This document shows, piece after piece, positions 34,572 through 46,494 of a stretch of DNA of 64,000 nucleotides; position 1 is the stretch's first letter, and each line of letters begins with the position of its first letter. The notes below the pieces were generated by a model. That model was not told the DNA's origin. It did not search any database and was given only the letters and a program-made list of their open reading frames with translations. The translations under genes were made by a program, and so were the position numbers. This stretch comes from Zeus faber (taxonomy: Eukaryota > Chordata > Actinopteri > Zeiformes > Zeidae): NCBI GenBank assembly GCA_960531495.1, contig OY482862.1:1652378-1716377 (forward strand), in the 5' to 3' direction.

Positions 34572-35956
34572 CAATGAAGAAGCATTTGAAAATAATGGAA
34601 ATGGACCTGCAGGCCCAGACGCATGGGTAGACCCCCAACGGAGTGGCCCAATGGGATCACCCGCTTTTTAATGATTCAAATAAGTTCTTTATCCAGTCCT
34701 CAGTCCACCCTGCTGGATCCAGCCAAGAGGCAACAAATGTGATAATCCTGAAATAATATAATATAAAATGAATTAATCGACACTCCTTAAATAATAAACT
34801 TAAATAATAAATAATAATCCAATAAATTATAAGCACACTCTTCTTTCCGCTACGCAGAAACCAGAGAGACAATGCCGCTTCCTCCAATTCGAGCGGCGGG
34901 AGTGTGCACAGGGAGCATGGTGGAGGGGAGTTGTGTGCGCACTTGTGCAGCCGTTTCAAATCTCCCACGACTAGGGCTACCGAATTTTAAGGGACACCCC
35001 ATTTATTTTTTGGGGGGGATATATTCTTTTTTTTTTTATCTTACCCAGATTCATTGAGATGTGGGGGTCAATTTCATTATACTCAAATCAAACACAATTA
35101 AAATTAAATAAAAATATGGACTAATATGGCAGGGGCCAGGTTTGCACAATGCAAGCATGAGCTTACGCCCCAGGCTTGTGCAGCGTTTTCCTCCACTTTG
35201 GTTCATTCCAGATGTGCGTTTTATCCCCGCACTTTAAGGCACAGTTGAGCAGCTGGATACCATCTTGGTAGGCTGTATGGTTGTATTGATCAATTAGAAT
35301 GTCTGATTTCATTGTAAACATTAAATTACGTAAAACTTTGGATTTTCTTGTAAGCAAATTAAATTATCCTTACTAGCTTTCATTAAACTTTTCACAAAGT
35401 CATTTTCATTGATCATCTTCAGTATATCACTGGTGTTAATTTAAATAACCGATCAGTTGAATAGGCGACAAAACACCAAAATGCTTTTATTTGCCAAAGA
35501 AAAAGAATGATTCAAAATATGAGGTTATTCAACGTCTGGCAGTGTCTTTTTGAGACTGTACGCTTTGCGCGCCCAAGAAAAATCAGAAAGAGGTCTGAAG
35601 GAATGCATTGCTTCCACCAGCTTCCGCAGTATGAAAACATGTGTCCGTTAACAGCAGCATGGAGCATTTAAAATGCAGACATTGTCCATCTGCCTCATGT
35701 CAGCTCCGCTTCCTGTGTGTAACTTATGTGTTTTCTCATAGGGTAGGGTGGTGGGGCGGCCCCATGGTAACACTTTGACAGGCTCCAAAATCATCAGATC
35801 AGCCCCTGACTGAAAACATGTCGTTCCACGTATACGATAGACAAGACTCTCAGACTTGCAAATTGACGTACTATTGGATGTCCTGATGATTGCTTCTGGC
35901 CAACTTTATCACTGTCAAAGACTCTGTTCAATAGCCCTACTGTTGGTCATCGATGT
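34572..35956. other. Non-coding, no recognised feature
   Basis: No gene or named repeat was recognised. Confidence 0.45.
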
Positions 35957-36362
35957 ATGTGTCACGGTGGCGCAGTGCATTGCTGCCTCACAGCAAGAAG
36001 GTCCTGGGTTCGATTCCCGCCTGGGGCGCTGTTGGTACCGTGCTCCGGCGGGTTATCTCCCAAATAGGCGCCTTTCTGTGTGGAGTTTGCATGTTCTCCC
36101 CGTGCTCACATGGGGTTTCCTCCACCTCACGTCAGTAAGGACCCCCACCAAAAACATGCACTCATCATCTGACCAGAGATGGACAATTATCACCTGGTCC
36201 CCGGGCGTGTCCACGTATGCTGCCCACTGCTCCTGGCTGTGCCCCCGGAGGAAGGACAAGCCAGGATGGGTCAGAGGCAGAGAATCCATTTCACCGGCCA
36301 CCATCAAAGCATGTGCATGTGTTGTAGTGTGGTGTGTTGCATGACTAATAAAGTCTGTCTAT
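35957..36362 (+). mobile_element. tRNA-derived SINE, DANA/AFC-like head
   Basis: The head 'cacggtggcgcagtgcattg', 'cctcacagcaagaaggtc' and box B 'gggttcgattcccgc' is followed by 'tgtgtggagtttgcatgt', the signature of DANA/AFC-type fish SINEs. The downstream part (from about 36130) diverges and ends with 'actaataaagtctgtct', a LINE-like terminus. I am sure of the class, not of the family. Confidence 0.8.
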
Positions 36363-36512
36363 GTCATTACATTTAGCAGACGCTTTTATCCAAGTGACTT
36401 ACAATTACAATTACACCGACGGACGCAGCCATCAGGAGCAATTACGGGTTAAGTGTCTTGCTCAAGGACACTACAGCATGCTAGCAGGAGGAGCCTGGGA
36501 TTGAACCAGCGA
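36363..36512 (-). mobile_element. SINE with L2-type tail, 5'-truncated
   Basis: Reverse complement of the body and tail of the SINE at 31470-31664, sharing 'gacgcttttatccaa' and 'agtgtcttgctcaaggacac'. The tRNA head beyond box B is missing. It lies directly against the preceding SINE and the following LINE tail. Confidence 0.85.
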
Positions 36513-36945
36513 TCATACATGTCATGTTGTCACTGTATTGCTGTGTCGTACTTTTGTATACTGTACTGTATATCTCCCGACACACTTTATTCACATGCAC
36601 TTTACTGCACATATCTGTATATACAAATAGCCTATCCTATATACATAACTCTATTCCCTTCACTTCTATTTTGTACCCCCACTCTGTATTACCTCTTATT
36701 TTATTTTTGTTTTATTGTATTTATATTATTCTATTCACTAACTGCATTATGTTTTAGGGATCAGTTAGTTTCAGTTAGTTAACTAGGTAGGAATTAGGTT
36801 AGATATTATGTTCGGCTTAGAAACTATTGTGCATAATCTCCGGGTGCATTGCAAAGACATTTCACTGCATATATGAACGTATGTATATGTATGAACGTAT
36901 GTTCATGTATGTGACAAATAAACCTCTTGAATCTTGAGTCTTGAA
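36513..36945 (+). mobile_element. 3' UTR and tail of the copy C LINE family
   Basis: Corresponds in reverse to the copy C 3' UTR (about 19125-19560), including 'gtgtcgtacttttgtatac', 'tgcacatatctgtatatac' and 'tatgtgacaaataaa', and ends in 'cttgaatcttgagtcttga'. No RT coding remains. Confidence 0.85.
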
Positions 36946-37272
36946 ATGTAGGCCAGGATCAATACAGAACATGACTGTAATGGCTGAGACAGACTTGAAC
37001 CCAACACCACAACCAAAGACACAATCAAGTAGATGTAAGAGTTCTTTAATTTGGCACAGGCATAAGAAAAAAGAAAAAAAGACAGAAAAAGACAGGCGAG
37101 GAGGTCAGGTCAGGAAATCAGTCCGTAAGGCTAACAGTCTGAAAGGAGCAGGTGAAGGGTAAATACAGAATCCAGGCGGGAACATGGTCAGAACCAGGGA
37201 GGCAAGGATAAGACACTGGAAAACTGGGTGGAAGGTATTGGACAACCTGGTACTGCATGCTTTAACAGGACC
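36946..37272. other. Possible LTR or repeat region, unassigned
   Basis: The composition ('aatccaggcgggaacatg', 'cactggaaaactgggtgga') resembles regions I associate with fish LTR elements, but no second copy exists in the window, so this stays a guess. Confidence 0.3.
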
Positions 37273-37314
37273 CAGTATACAGTATGTAGTCGACAGACTA
37301 CATACTGTATACTG
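37273..37314. repeat. Perfect 18-bp hairpin
   Basis: Arms 37273-37290 and 37297-37314 are exact reverse complements around the loop 'cgacag'. Confidence 0.96.
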
Positions 37315-37544
37315 TATACTGTGTACTACTACATGTTGTCACAATGCTATAATGTCACAGTGCTGATTGGGGGGAGGCAGATTAGGAGAAGCAGAAATAA
37401 CTATAGAGAGACCGAATCTGAAATGACAGCAGAAATAACAAGTTAAGTGACAGAATAACACATGGCAACCTACGTTGTGACAGAGACATTTCTTTCACAG
37501 AGCAATATATATTTATATATATATATTTTTTATTATTATTATTA
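37315..37544. other. Short unassigned interval
   Basis: Includes an AT-rich run at 37505-37550 that forms the tail of the F1 copy. Confidence 0.4.
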
Positions 37545-38190
37545 TTTAACCTGTACTGTCAGCATGCTGGGCATACAACACAGAGTATTTGTATGCTATT
37601 GCATCTAGGACAGTGTTAAAGGAGTTCGGTCTAACACTGAACTACTGAGGTGCCTGAGACTGGGGAAGACCTGGCTGACACGCTCGATGTTAAAAATGCT
37701 ATGCTCACTTGATTGCCCTGTGCTAAACAAATCAAACGCATTTAGACAATGTTGATGTGGAAATCCAAAGTGGTCCATTTATTCCCATACAGCACATTGT
37801 CCACAGCAGTTCCATCATCATAGCAACAAGCACATAGCACAAGCGGTCAAAAACCCTTTGCCCTTCCGGATCAAACACCTGCCAACAACATGGTATTTCC
37901 TACCTATATACCTGAGGTCAATTTGCAGACATGCGCCACCCAGTGTTACACAAACAAAATTACAACATGAATACAAAACAGCATTTTGGCTCTTACAGAC
38001 AGAGTTAGTCTGCAAGTGGAGTTCAAGTTCTCAACCTGAAATGCAACTCTTTATTATTTCTTAAATCATAAAGAATTGCTGCAATAACTCTGTCCTGTAG
38101 ACGACCTGTAGAATGACAATAGCACAATTGTTATCCAAACCGCCACCATTCCCCCTGTTTGGAGAACGATCTTCCCATGTTTTGGTCTAT
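37545..38190 (-). repeat. Dispersed repeat F1, copy 2, split by a solo LTR
   Basis: Positions 37545-37613 and 37998-38190 together match F1 copy 1 (2248-2520). The minus-strand reading [15 protein letters not shown] lies at about 37550-37595. The intervening 384 bp are a separate insertion. The copy ends near 38190 and lacks the GC-rich 5' part seen at 2.7-3.4 kb. Confidence 0.8.
37614..37997. mobile_element. Solo LTR with 5-bp target duplication
   Basis: A 384-bp segment starting TGTTA and ending TTACA is flanked on both sides by 'gacag' (37609-37613, 37998-38002). The uninterrupted F1 copy at 2.3 kb contains a single 'gacag' at this point, serving as an empty site. TG...CA ends with a 5-bp duplication are those of an LTR retroelement. 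No internal domain remains. It is unrelated in sequence to the LTR family at 0.4, 18 and 29 kb. Confidence 0.85.
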
Positions 38191-38436
38191 GAACAACTAA
38201 TCACTGCTCCAAGAGGGGGGAATCGCCACAAGGGTGAGACAAATAAACATTGAACCAAACCACAACACGTACATTGAAAAACATAACATAGAAATGTCAG
38301 ACGACGATATGTATCGACCAAACCCAATTCAGTTAGTCCAGGACAATTTAAATCGCAATTTGGCACGTGGCCTCAAAGCGGCCGTCTCCTGAAATGAATT
38401 TACAACAGTTTTTTTCACAAATTTCTGCTCCGAATG
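38191..38436. other. Short unassigned interval
   Basis: Flank of the Tc1-like element. Nothing recognised. Confidence 0.4.
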
Positions 38437-38770
38437 TACAAACCCCAATTCCAATGAAGTTGGGACATTGTGTAAAATGTTAATAAAAACAGAATACAAT
38501 GATTTTGCAAATCCTTTTCAACCTATATTAAATTTAATACACTACAAAAACAAGATATTTAATGTTCAAACTGTTTAACTTTATTGTTTTTTTGCAAATA
38601 TTCACTCATTTTGAATTTGATGCCTGCAACACGTCCCAAAAAAGCTGGGACAAAAGCATGTTTACATCTGTGTTACATCAACTTTCCTTTTAACAACACT
38701 CAATAAGCATTTGGGAACTGAGGACACTAATTGTTGAAGCTTTGTAGGTGGAATTCTTTCCCATTCTTGC

Positions 38771-39515
38771 TTGATGTACCACTTCAGTTACTCAACAGTC
38801 CGTGGTCTCTGTTGTTGTATTTTGCGCTTCATAATGCGCCACACATTTTCAATGGGAGACAGGTCTGGACTGCAGGTAGGCCAGTCTAGTACCCGCACTC
38901 TTTTACTACGAAGCCACGCTGTTGTAATACATGCAGAATGTGGCATGTCATTGTCTTGCTGAAATAAGCAGGGACGTCTCTGAAAAAGGCATTGCTTGGA
39001 TGGCAGCATATGTTGCTCCAAAACCTGTATGTACCTTTCAGCATTAATAGTGCCTTCACAGATGTGCAATTGCCATCAGCACTTGCACATCTGTGTAACA
39101 CATCCCCATATCATCACAGATGCTGGCTTTTGAACTTTGCGCTGATAACAATCTGGATGGTCCTTCCCTTTTTGGCCCGGAGGGCACGAAGTCCATGGTT
39201 TCCAAAAACAATTTGAAATGTGGACTCGTCAGACCACAGCACACTTTTCCACTTGTTGATATATGGCTTTCACTTTGCATGGTAGAGTTTTAACTTGCAC
39301 TTGTAGATGTTGCGACGAACTGTGTTAACTGACATTGGTTTTCCGAAGTGTTCCTGAGCCCACGTGGTAATATCCTTTACAGAATGAGGTTGGTTTTTAA
39401 TGCAGTGCCACCTGACCATCAAAGGTCACGGACATTCAATGTTGGTTTTCGGCCTTGCCGCTTACGTGTAGAGATTTCTCCAGATTCCCTGAATCTTTTG
39501 ATGATATTATGGACT
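38771..39515 (-). pseudogene. Tc1-like transposase, catalytic C-terminal part
   Basis: The minus frame 38788-39069 contains the second catalytic Asp in FQQDNDMPHSA and the Glu in PDLSPIENVWRIMKRK, with 34 residues between them (the D34E spacing of Tc1). Upstream, the linker and first-Asp region are spread over other frames (39056-39280 and beyond), so several frameshifts are present. The sequence just after the insertion point (RFRESGEIS-like, about 39460-39500) joins the N-terminal half at 42.15 kb. Confidence 0.88.
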
Positions 39516-39993
39516 GTCTTCTTCTTCTTTCGGCTGCTCCCGTGAGGGGTCACCACAGCGGATCATCTGCCTCCAATACCTTCTGTTCTGCGCATCCTCC
39601 TCCCTTACACAAACCGCCTGCATGTCCTCCCTCACCACTTCCATAAACCTTCTCTTTGGCCTTCCTCTTTTCCTCTTGCCTGGCAGCTCCATCCTCAGCA
39701 TCCTTCTCCCAATGTAATTCTCATCTCTCCTACACATGTGTCCAAACCATCTCAGTCTCTCCTCTCTCACTTTTCCACCAAACTGTCCAACCCGAGCTAT
39801 CCCTCTAATGTACTCATTCTTAATCCTGTCCATCCATATTACTCCCAATGAAAGTCTCAACATCCTCAACTCTGCCACCTCCAGTTCAGCCACCTGCCTT
39901 TTTGTCAGTGCCACCGCCTCTAAACCGTACAACATAGCTGGTCTCACTACCATCGTGTAGACCTTCCCCTTCTCTCTTGCTGGAACCATTCTG

Positions 39994-41201
39994 TCACAGA
40001 TCACTCCGGACACTCTTCTCCACCCACTCCACCTTGCCTGTACTCTCTTCTTCACCTCTCTCTCCGCTGCATTGGATGGTCGATCCCAAGTACTTGAATG
40101 CATCCACCTTCTCCACCTCCACTCCTTGCATTCTCAGCTTTTCGCCCCCCTCCCTCCCATTCAGGCACATGTATTCTGTCTTACTCCTGCTGACTTTCAT
40201 TCCTCTTCTCTCTAATGCATGCCTCCACTTCTCCAGGCTCTCCTCAACCTGCTCCCTACTTTCGCTACAGATCACAATGTCATCCACGAACATCATGGTC
40301 CACGGAGACTCCTGCCTGATTTCATCTGTTAACCTGTCCATCACCATTGCAAACAAGAAAGGGCTCAGAGCTGATCCTTGATGCAATCCCACCTCCACTT
40401 TGAATGCTTTTTTCACGCCTACTGAACACCTTACTACTGTCTGACTGCCCTCATACATATCCTGAACCACTCTTACGTACTTCTCTGCCACCCCCGACTT
40501 ACTCATGCAATACCACACTTCCTCTCGCCACCCTATCATATGCTTTCTCTAAATCCACAAAGACGCAGTGCAACTCCCTCTGGCCTTCCCTGTACTTTTC
40601 CATCAGCATTCTTAAAGCAAACATTACATCTGTAGTACTTTTTCCTGGCATGAAACCATACTGCTGCTCGCTGATCCCCACCTCTCCTCTTAACCCAGCC
40701 TCTACTACCCTTTCCCATAGCTTCATGCTGTGGCTGATCAACTTTATTCCGCTGCAGTTACTTGAAGATGGGTTCCAGTACACTTCTTCTCCACTCCTCC
40801 GACATCCTCTCCCTTTTCAGGATAGTGTTAAACAGCCTCATTAGGAGCGCCACTGCCATCTCACTTAAACATTTCCATCCTTTCCCAGGTATGTCATCTG
40901 GGCCAACTGCATTTCCACTCTTCATCTTCTCTAATGCTGTTCTCACCTCATCCTTGCTAATTTGCTGCACTTCTTGATCGACTATCCCCACATCATCCAC
41001 TCTTCTCTCCTTCTCATTTTCTTCATTCATCAACTCCTCAAAGAACTCCTTCCACCTCCTCAACACGCTCTCCTCATTAGTCAGCACATTCCCATCATTA
41101 TCCTTCATCTCCCTAACCTGCTGTACATCCTTCCCAGCTCGGTCCCTTTGTCGTGCCAATCGGTACAAGTCCTTTTCTCCTTCCTCATTGTCCAACCTCA
41201 T
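39994..41201 (-). pseudogene. RTE LINE reverse transcriptase
   Basis: Three overlapping minus frames (40758-41201, 40499-40783, 39994-40539) give the RT fingers and palm in order. The first catalytic Asp is in FVDLEKAYD and the catalytic pair in FVDD. The LHQGSALSPFLFAMVMD segment is the RT motif 4-5 region. About two frameshifts separate the pieces. The catalytic residues are conserved, indicating fairly recent decay. Confidence 0.9.
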
Positions 41202-41418
41202 ACAACTCGTCGTATCCCTTTTCCTTTGCCACTTTTCTCTTCGCCTTTCGCCGCATCAGCTTGTACTCCTGTCAACTTTCTTTATCTCTCTGACCATCCC
41301 ATTTCTTCTTCAGCAACCTCTTCTGCTCTATGCTCTCCTGTACTTTCTCATTCCACCACCAAGAGTCCTTGTCTACCTTCCTCTTCCCGCATGATACACA
41401 GAGTACCTTCTTGGCCAT

Positions 41419-42071
41419 CTACCTCACCACTTCTGCAGTTGTTTCCCAGTCATCTGGTAACCGCTCATTCCCACTTATTGCCTGCCTTACCTCTTCCCTA
41501 CATTGCATGCTACACTCTTCCTTTTTCAACTTCCACCATTTTATCTTTGGCTCTTCTTTCACTCTCTTCCTCTTCTTGGCCTCTAGATTTATCCTACAGA
41601 ACACCATCCAAGGCTGCCTCGCAACACACTCCCCTACCACCACTTTGCAGTCACTAATCTCTTTCAGATTGCACCTCCTGCATAACATGTAGTCCACCTG
41701 TGTGCACATTCCTCCCTCTTTTTGAAATATGTATTCACAACAGCCAATTCAATCCTTTTGGCGAAATCCACCAACATTTGTCCTTCCACATTCCTCTCCT
41801 TGACACCATACCTACCCATCGCCTTCTCGTCACCTATGTCTCAGATCCCTTCGCCAACATGCCCATTGAGACTTGCTCCAACGAGCACTCTCTCTCCCTT
41901 GGGGACGCTCTGGACCACTACTTCCAACTCTCTAAAGAATTCTTCTTTCTCTTCCATCTCACACCCAACTTGGGGAACATATGCACTGACCACATTCATT
42001 ATCACCCAATCAATTTCTATCTTCATGCTCATCACTCTGTCCGACACTCTTGTCACCTCCAAAACACTCAA
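41419..42071 (-). pseudogene. RTE LINE endonuclease remnant
   Basis: The frame at 41841-42071 has an IMNVVSAYVPQVGCEMEEKE segment and VLVGASLNGHVGEG. The expected catalytic Asp of the G-A-D-x-N motif is Ser. The frame at 41419-41709 (VDYMLCRRCNLKEISDCKVV) holds the end of the endonuclease. The first part, with the Glu motif, is missing because the element is truncated at 42135. Confidence 0.8.
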
Positions 42072-42153
42072 TATTCTTCCTCCCTACCCCATTTCTCCTG
42101 CCATCCACTCCATGGTAGAACAGTTTGTACCCCATTTGATGATATTAAGGACT

Positions 42154-42368
42154 TAAGATGATGAAATCTCAAAATTCCTTGCAATTGTACATTGTGAAAC
42201 GTTGTTCTTAAACTGTTGGACTATTTGCTCACGCAGTTGTTCACAAAGTGGTGAACCTCGCCCCATCGCTGCTTGTGAACGACTGAGTCTTTCGGGGATG
42301 TGCCTTTTATACCTAATCATGACACTCACCTGTTTCCTATTAACCTGTTCACCTGTGGAATGTTCCAA
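42154..42368 (-). pseudogene. Tc1-like transposase, N-terminal DNA-binding part
   Basis: The minus frame contains MGRGSPLCEQLREQIVQQFK (likely native Met near 42266), then SQCTIARNFEISSS, a helix-turn-helix of the paired type used by Tc1 transposases to bind their TIRs. It is cut off by the RTE insertion 12-15 residues later. The residues upstream of this Met are probably not native. Confidence 0.85.
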
Positions 42369-42632
42369 ACAGGTGTTTTTTGAGCGTTCCTCAACTTTCC
42401 CAGTCTTTTGTTACCCCTGTCCCACCTTTTTTGGAACGTGTTGCAGGCATCAAATTCAAAATGAGTGAATATTTGCAAAAAATCTATAAAGTTTATCAGT
42501 TTGAACATTAAATATCTTGTCTTTGTAGCGTATTCAATTGAATACATGTTGAAAAGGATTTGTAAATCATTGTATTCTGTTTTTATTTACGTTTTACACA
42601 ACGTCGCACCTTCATTGGAATTTGGGTTTGTA

Positions 42633-44489
42633 CATGGGTGACGGATGCATGGAAACTTAACAACCCCCCTCCCCACACCCTGTGGTATATGATAGAAAAT
42701 ACAATAATTAATACTTGTGATAGGGTTAGGCACCTTTTTATCTGCTCGCTGTGACTGTTACTTTACATGCTTTATATAAGAAATTGATCATAGTTTAAAT
42801 GTATTTAACTCCATAGCCGGTGTCAGCTTGTGTGACATCACTAAATGGATATTCTGGGCGTAGGCGCAGGTGTCCACGATGTTCCTCGGAATTTCCTGAT
42901 CATAATGTAGAACATTATGTTCTACAACCTCCTGGTTTGTTAAATGTCAAGCTTGTGTCAAAAAGTGTTGTTCGGCTCACCTTTCCTTATAAAAGGAGCT
43001 GTTTGAGAGAGATGGCTATGCTGCCTTGAAATGTATGTTGTATTGTTTTTCTCTCCTACTTTGCAAAATGCATTTTCCTTATATAGGCTCTCAGTCAGTT
43101 TCTTGCAAGGATTTATCTCACCGACCATGCATCGAAAGTTCTCTTAAGGGTCTTCGTTTGTGGGTTTAAAACTGTGGTCACCCTTTAAGCGCCTACTTAA
43201 AGACAAGAAGATATTTTAGAGTGGCCTTTTATCGTCCCCTTCATAAAAAACACCTATGTACCGATCATACAGTTTAATCAGCATCTTGATATGCCACACC
43301 TCTCCAGTAGATGAGATGAAAATATAACAAATCAAATATTCGAAATAAACAATTTTAAAAAATATTAAAAAAAAACTAATTTGAAGACATAAGCTCTTTG
43401 TGCTCTTTTATTCATTTTTGTTACGCATAATTGCTGCCATGAGCTCTCTCTAATCTGTCGTGAAGATTTACTCAAGGATGGTTTCATTCACTTGTGTTTT
43501 CTTATACCCCCCCGCCAGTTAAACAGTGCTGTTGAAGATTTTTCTGAAGGAGAGTCGATGATTATGAAATCAATTGTGGGAATTGTGCTTGTCAATAAAA
43601 TTGAGACTGACTGACTGACACACTTAAAGGTTTCCAAGACAGGAAGCAGGTGGTTTTCCATCTGCGATTTGGACATTTTGATTTGGTCTCATTCTGCTGG
43701 TATCTGGCATTCAAATGATATACCTTTAGCTTCTGCCTCATGGCTGAGTAACTGTTTCAAAGTGCTGCACTAAAGTCTTTAGGTACATAAACCTTTGTTT
43801 ATTTCATGCCCATCTGTTGATCTGTGCACCATTTTATCTGCTCTCTGTGACTGTACTTGCTTAAGCGTCCTTGGAACACAGCCACAATCTCTGACTATCT
43901 CTCCTAGACAAGTCAAAGTTTCTCCATTACTTGAACATTACAATAACTGTCTTTTGTCTGGTAATCTGGCGTTAGTGTTTTCCATATACAGTATGTGAAA
44001 ATCCTCTTGGCCAATAAATATGATTTAAACAAATTGTAATATATTTTAGCCATAGATTTTTCCTGCACTTTTCGTAACAAGTCTCTTGTCGGTTGCGGGG
44101 TAGATTTAGACCAGGAATCTTTACTACGAAGCAAGTTCAACAAACCAAGGATATGTTTTCGTTAGCTGGCATCCCTAAGCCTAACAACTGCATCACGCAG
44201 AAGCGGTGGTAATCAATTCGTTAAGTCAACCCAGGTATTCCCAATATAGCTATGTGTGTCACATTAAAGGGCTGGTGTTTGCACCGTAGGAACAACTTCA
44301 CAAATATGGAAGTCTACCAGAGCCTTATATGTTACAAAAGATGAATCTGCAAACTCTAATATTAAATAAGACTAAGATTGCCGACAGCGTGAATGCGTAA
44401 GTAAGTAAGTAGGCTTATCAATATCACTGCCAATCCGTGTATCATTCTATCATTTCATATCTGATTTAGCAGGTTAGGTGTGCAGCATA
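42633..44489. other. Non-coding; possible LINE-like tail at 43575-43620
   Basis: The only suggestive text is 'gtcaataaaattgagactg' followed by a 'actg' tandem at about 43590-43618, which looks like a LINE terminus. No gene was recognised. Confidence 0.4.
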
Positions 44490-45433
44490 CACCGCTCAGC
44501 CACAACATTAAAACCACCGCTTAAAAACACTTGCCACTTCGAGGCATGGACTCCACAAGACCTCTTAAGATGTCCTGTGGTATCTGGCCCCAACATGTTA
44601 GCAGCAGATCCTTTAAGTCCTCAAAGTTACGAGGTCGGGCCCCAATGGATCGGATTTGTAGTACCAGCACATTCAAGATTCAAGATTCAAGAGGTTATTT
44701 GTCACATACTTATACATACGGTCATACATATATGCAGTGAAATGTCATGACACCCGGCGATTAATTAATTACTTAATCTACATGAGGTGCTCGCGCAGGT
44801 GGCCACATTCTTGGTTCTATAATTATATAATATAATTAATAGTGTGTGTTGTATTTAATATACATTTAAATCCCCCTAAATGAAACTTACCTTAACTTAC
44901 CTCCAGTACTTACCTCACAGAGGAAAAGTCCTCCCACAGATGCTTGATCAAATCGTACCCTTAACCCTGGCCATCCACATGATGTTTAAGAAAACATGAT
45001 TCATCAGATGAAGCCAACTTCTTCCATTGCTCAGTGGTCCAGTTCTGACGCTCACATGCCCATTGTAGACGTTTTCTGCGGTGGACAGGGGTCAGCATGG
45101 GCACTCTGACTAGTCTGCGGCTATGCAGCCCCAAACCCAGCCTTGGACCACTTTGGGTAGGTACTCACCGCTGCATACCAGGAACACCCCACAAGACCTG
45201 TTGTTTTGGAGATGCTCTGACCCGATCATCTAGCCATCACAATTTTGCCCTTGTAAAAGTTGCTCAGATCCTTCGGCTTGCCCCTTTTTTCTGCTTCCAA
45301 CACATAAACTTCAAGAACTGACTGTTCACTTGCTGCCTAATATATCCCACCTCTTGACAGGTGCCATTGGAACGAGATTATCAATGTTACTCACTTCACC
45401 TGTCAGTGGTTTTAATGTTGTGGCTGATTGGTG
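44490..45433 (-). mobile_element. Second Tc1-like transposon relic
   Basis: It begins CACCGCTCAGCCACAACATT and ends with a related inverse at 45403-45433, flanked by TA (44488-44489, 45434-45435), with TIRs of about 31 bp. Between them, minus-strand text at about 44980-45320 reads as Tc1-type transposase fragments, including HRRKRLQWACERQNWT and SSDESCF, which carries the first catalytic Asp. Total length is 944 bp, so the element is internally deleted. A LINE tail lies inside at 44668-44756. Confidence 0.85.
44668..44756 (-). mobile_element. Solo 3' tail of the copy C LINE family, inside the Tc1-like relic
   Basis: 'attcaagattcaagattcaa' followed by 'ttatttgtcacatac' and 'atatgcagtgaaatg' matches the copy C 3' end (19099-19175) in the same orientation. 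It interrupts the transposon. Confidence 0.85.
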
Positions 45434-45435
45434 TA

Positions 45436-46494
45436 ACTTACCATGACTATGTAATCCAGTAAAAAGGCAAGTAGAACAAAAAACAGTTAAAGCTGGGCGT
45501 TTATTTAAACAGAACTCAAGAAAATCTGAAAAGACAAGATGCACAAGTCACAAGTCTGGAATGGGAGAGAGGTGGAACCACAGGTGGAACCAAGACTCTG
45601 CTTATTACCTCAATCTCCTGCAGCTGCATCCCTTCCAGATGTCTGTGCTTGCTCTCCCCATTTGCAGATGGCGTCAAAACCACTCCCCACTACTATACTC
45701 GTATTTGCAGACTTATTTTGTGGATACATTGTTGTGATCCTGATTGTGATCATCATGTTTCGAGTCTCAGATCAATGGCCCCCTCAATGGCAACTGTTAC
45801 TGTATCTCTAAGGTTGAAAAATAGGGACATTACGATTCTCGCGTCCCTGTTACCCTTGCTCCTCGGCCTTTGCCCTACTGACCTTAACCCCTCCTATGCA
45901 CGCCTCTGTTTATCCCCTCCCCTCTCCAAGCAGTGGAAAAATTAGTGAATCTTTCCCTTGGCAGACTCCCAGAAGGCACTCAGAAGCAACTTTCTCAAGG
46001 CTCTCTTCCTGCGAGAAACTGTTTGCCATCTCATTCCATCTCTCTCTGACTGACTCCTTTCACATTTCAAAAAACAAAAGAGAGCTGCTTCGAGAGCTTA
46101 TCGGGGAGGTACAAGGTACGCACTCGACACTACGACTGGCCACCACAGGGCTCGATCTTTCACATTGTGCGTATTTGTTGTGAACAACATTGGATAATAG
46201 ATATGTCCTTTTTTCAGTCCTTTTTTAATGTTGAGTGTCTAATTTGTCGACGGTAGCTTGGTTCAAGCTACTGTAAAATTCTTGTGACAAGAGCAATTAT
46301 ACAAGTGACAAGTTTTCTTATTTTTTTCTCCTGTAATTACTATGTTGGAGCCATAACCACTGACTTTATACATTATAATTTAGATTTAGGCCTCTTGAGA
46401 ACAGATTGAGGCTAGATGAAACTCAATCCGTCTAGAAAGACCGACAACTGACCATATTGGTCATACGAGGCAACTGTTTCATGTGAATTTGAGC
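45436..46494. other. Non-coding, no recognised feature
   Basis: Short plus frames at 45539-45811 and 45896-46183 lack family resemblance. Confidence 0.45.

Larger units (their letters stand above)
39516..42135 (-). mobile_element. RTE-type LINE inserted in the transposase
   Basis: Minus strand, 2620 bp, flanked by an 18-bp direct repeat with one mismatch (39498-39515 and 42136-42153). The 3' end at 39516-39550 is the RTE-type 'gggagcagccgaaag' with an AAG tail. RT pieces: VGPDDIPGK (about 40900), QQYGFMPGKSTTDVMFALRM and FVDLEKAYDRV (40499-40783), MMFVDDIVICSES and KYLGSTI (39994-40539), and a C-terminal domain with RRYWRQMIRCGDPSREQ (39507-40103). Endonuclease pieces lie at 41419-42071. It is 5'-truncated within the endonuclease. 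Confidence 0.92.
38439..42630 (-). mobile_element. Tc1-like transposon, split by an RTE LINE
   Basis: The ends CAAACC...GGTTTG are flanked by TA on both sides (38437-38438, 42631-42632). The terminal inverted repeats are about 210 bp long (38439-38651 and 42419-42630). Both include 'ttcaaaatgagtgaatattt' or its reverse and 'aaatatcttgt'-type text. Without the 2.6-kb insertion the element is about 1.55 kb, a normal Tc1-like length. The transposase reads on the minus strand: N-terminus at 42154-42368, C-terminus at 38771-39515. Confidence 0.9.
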
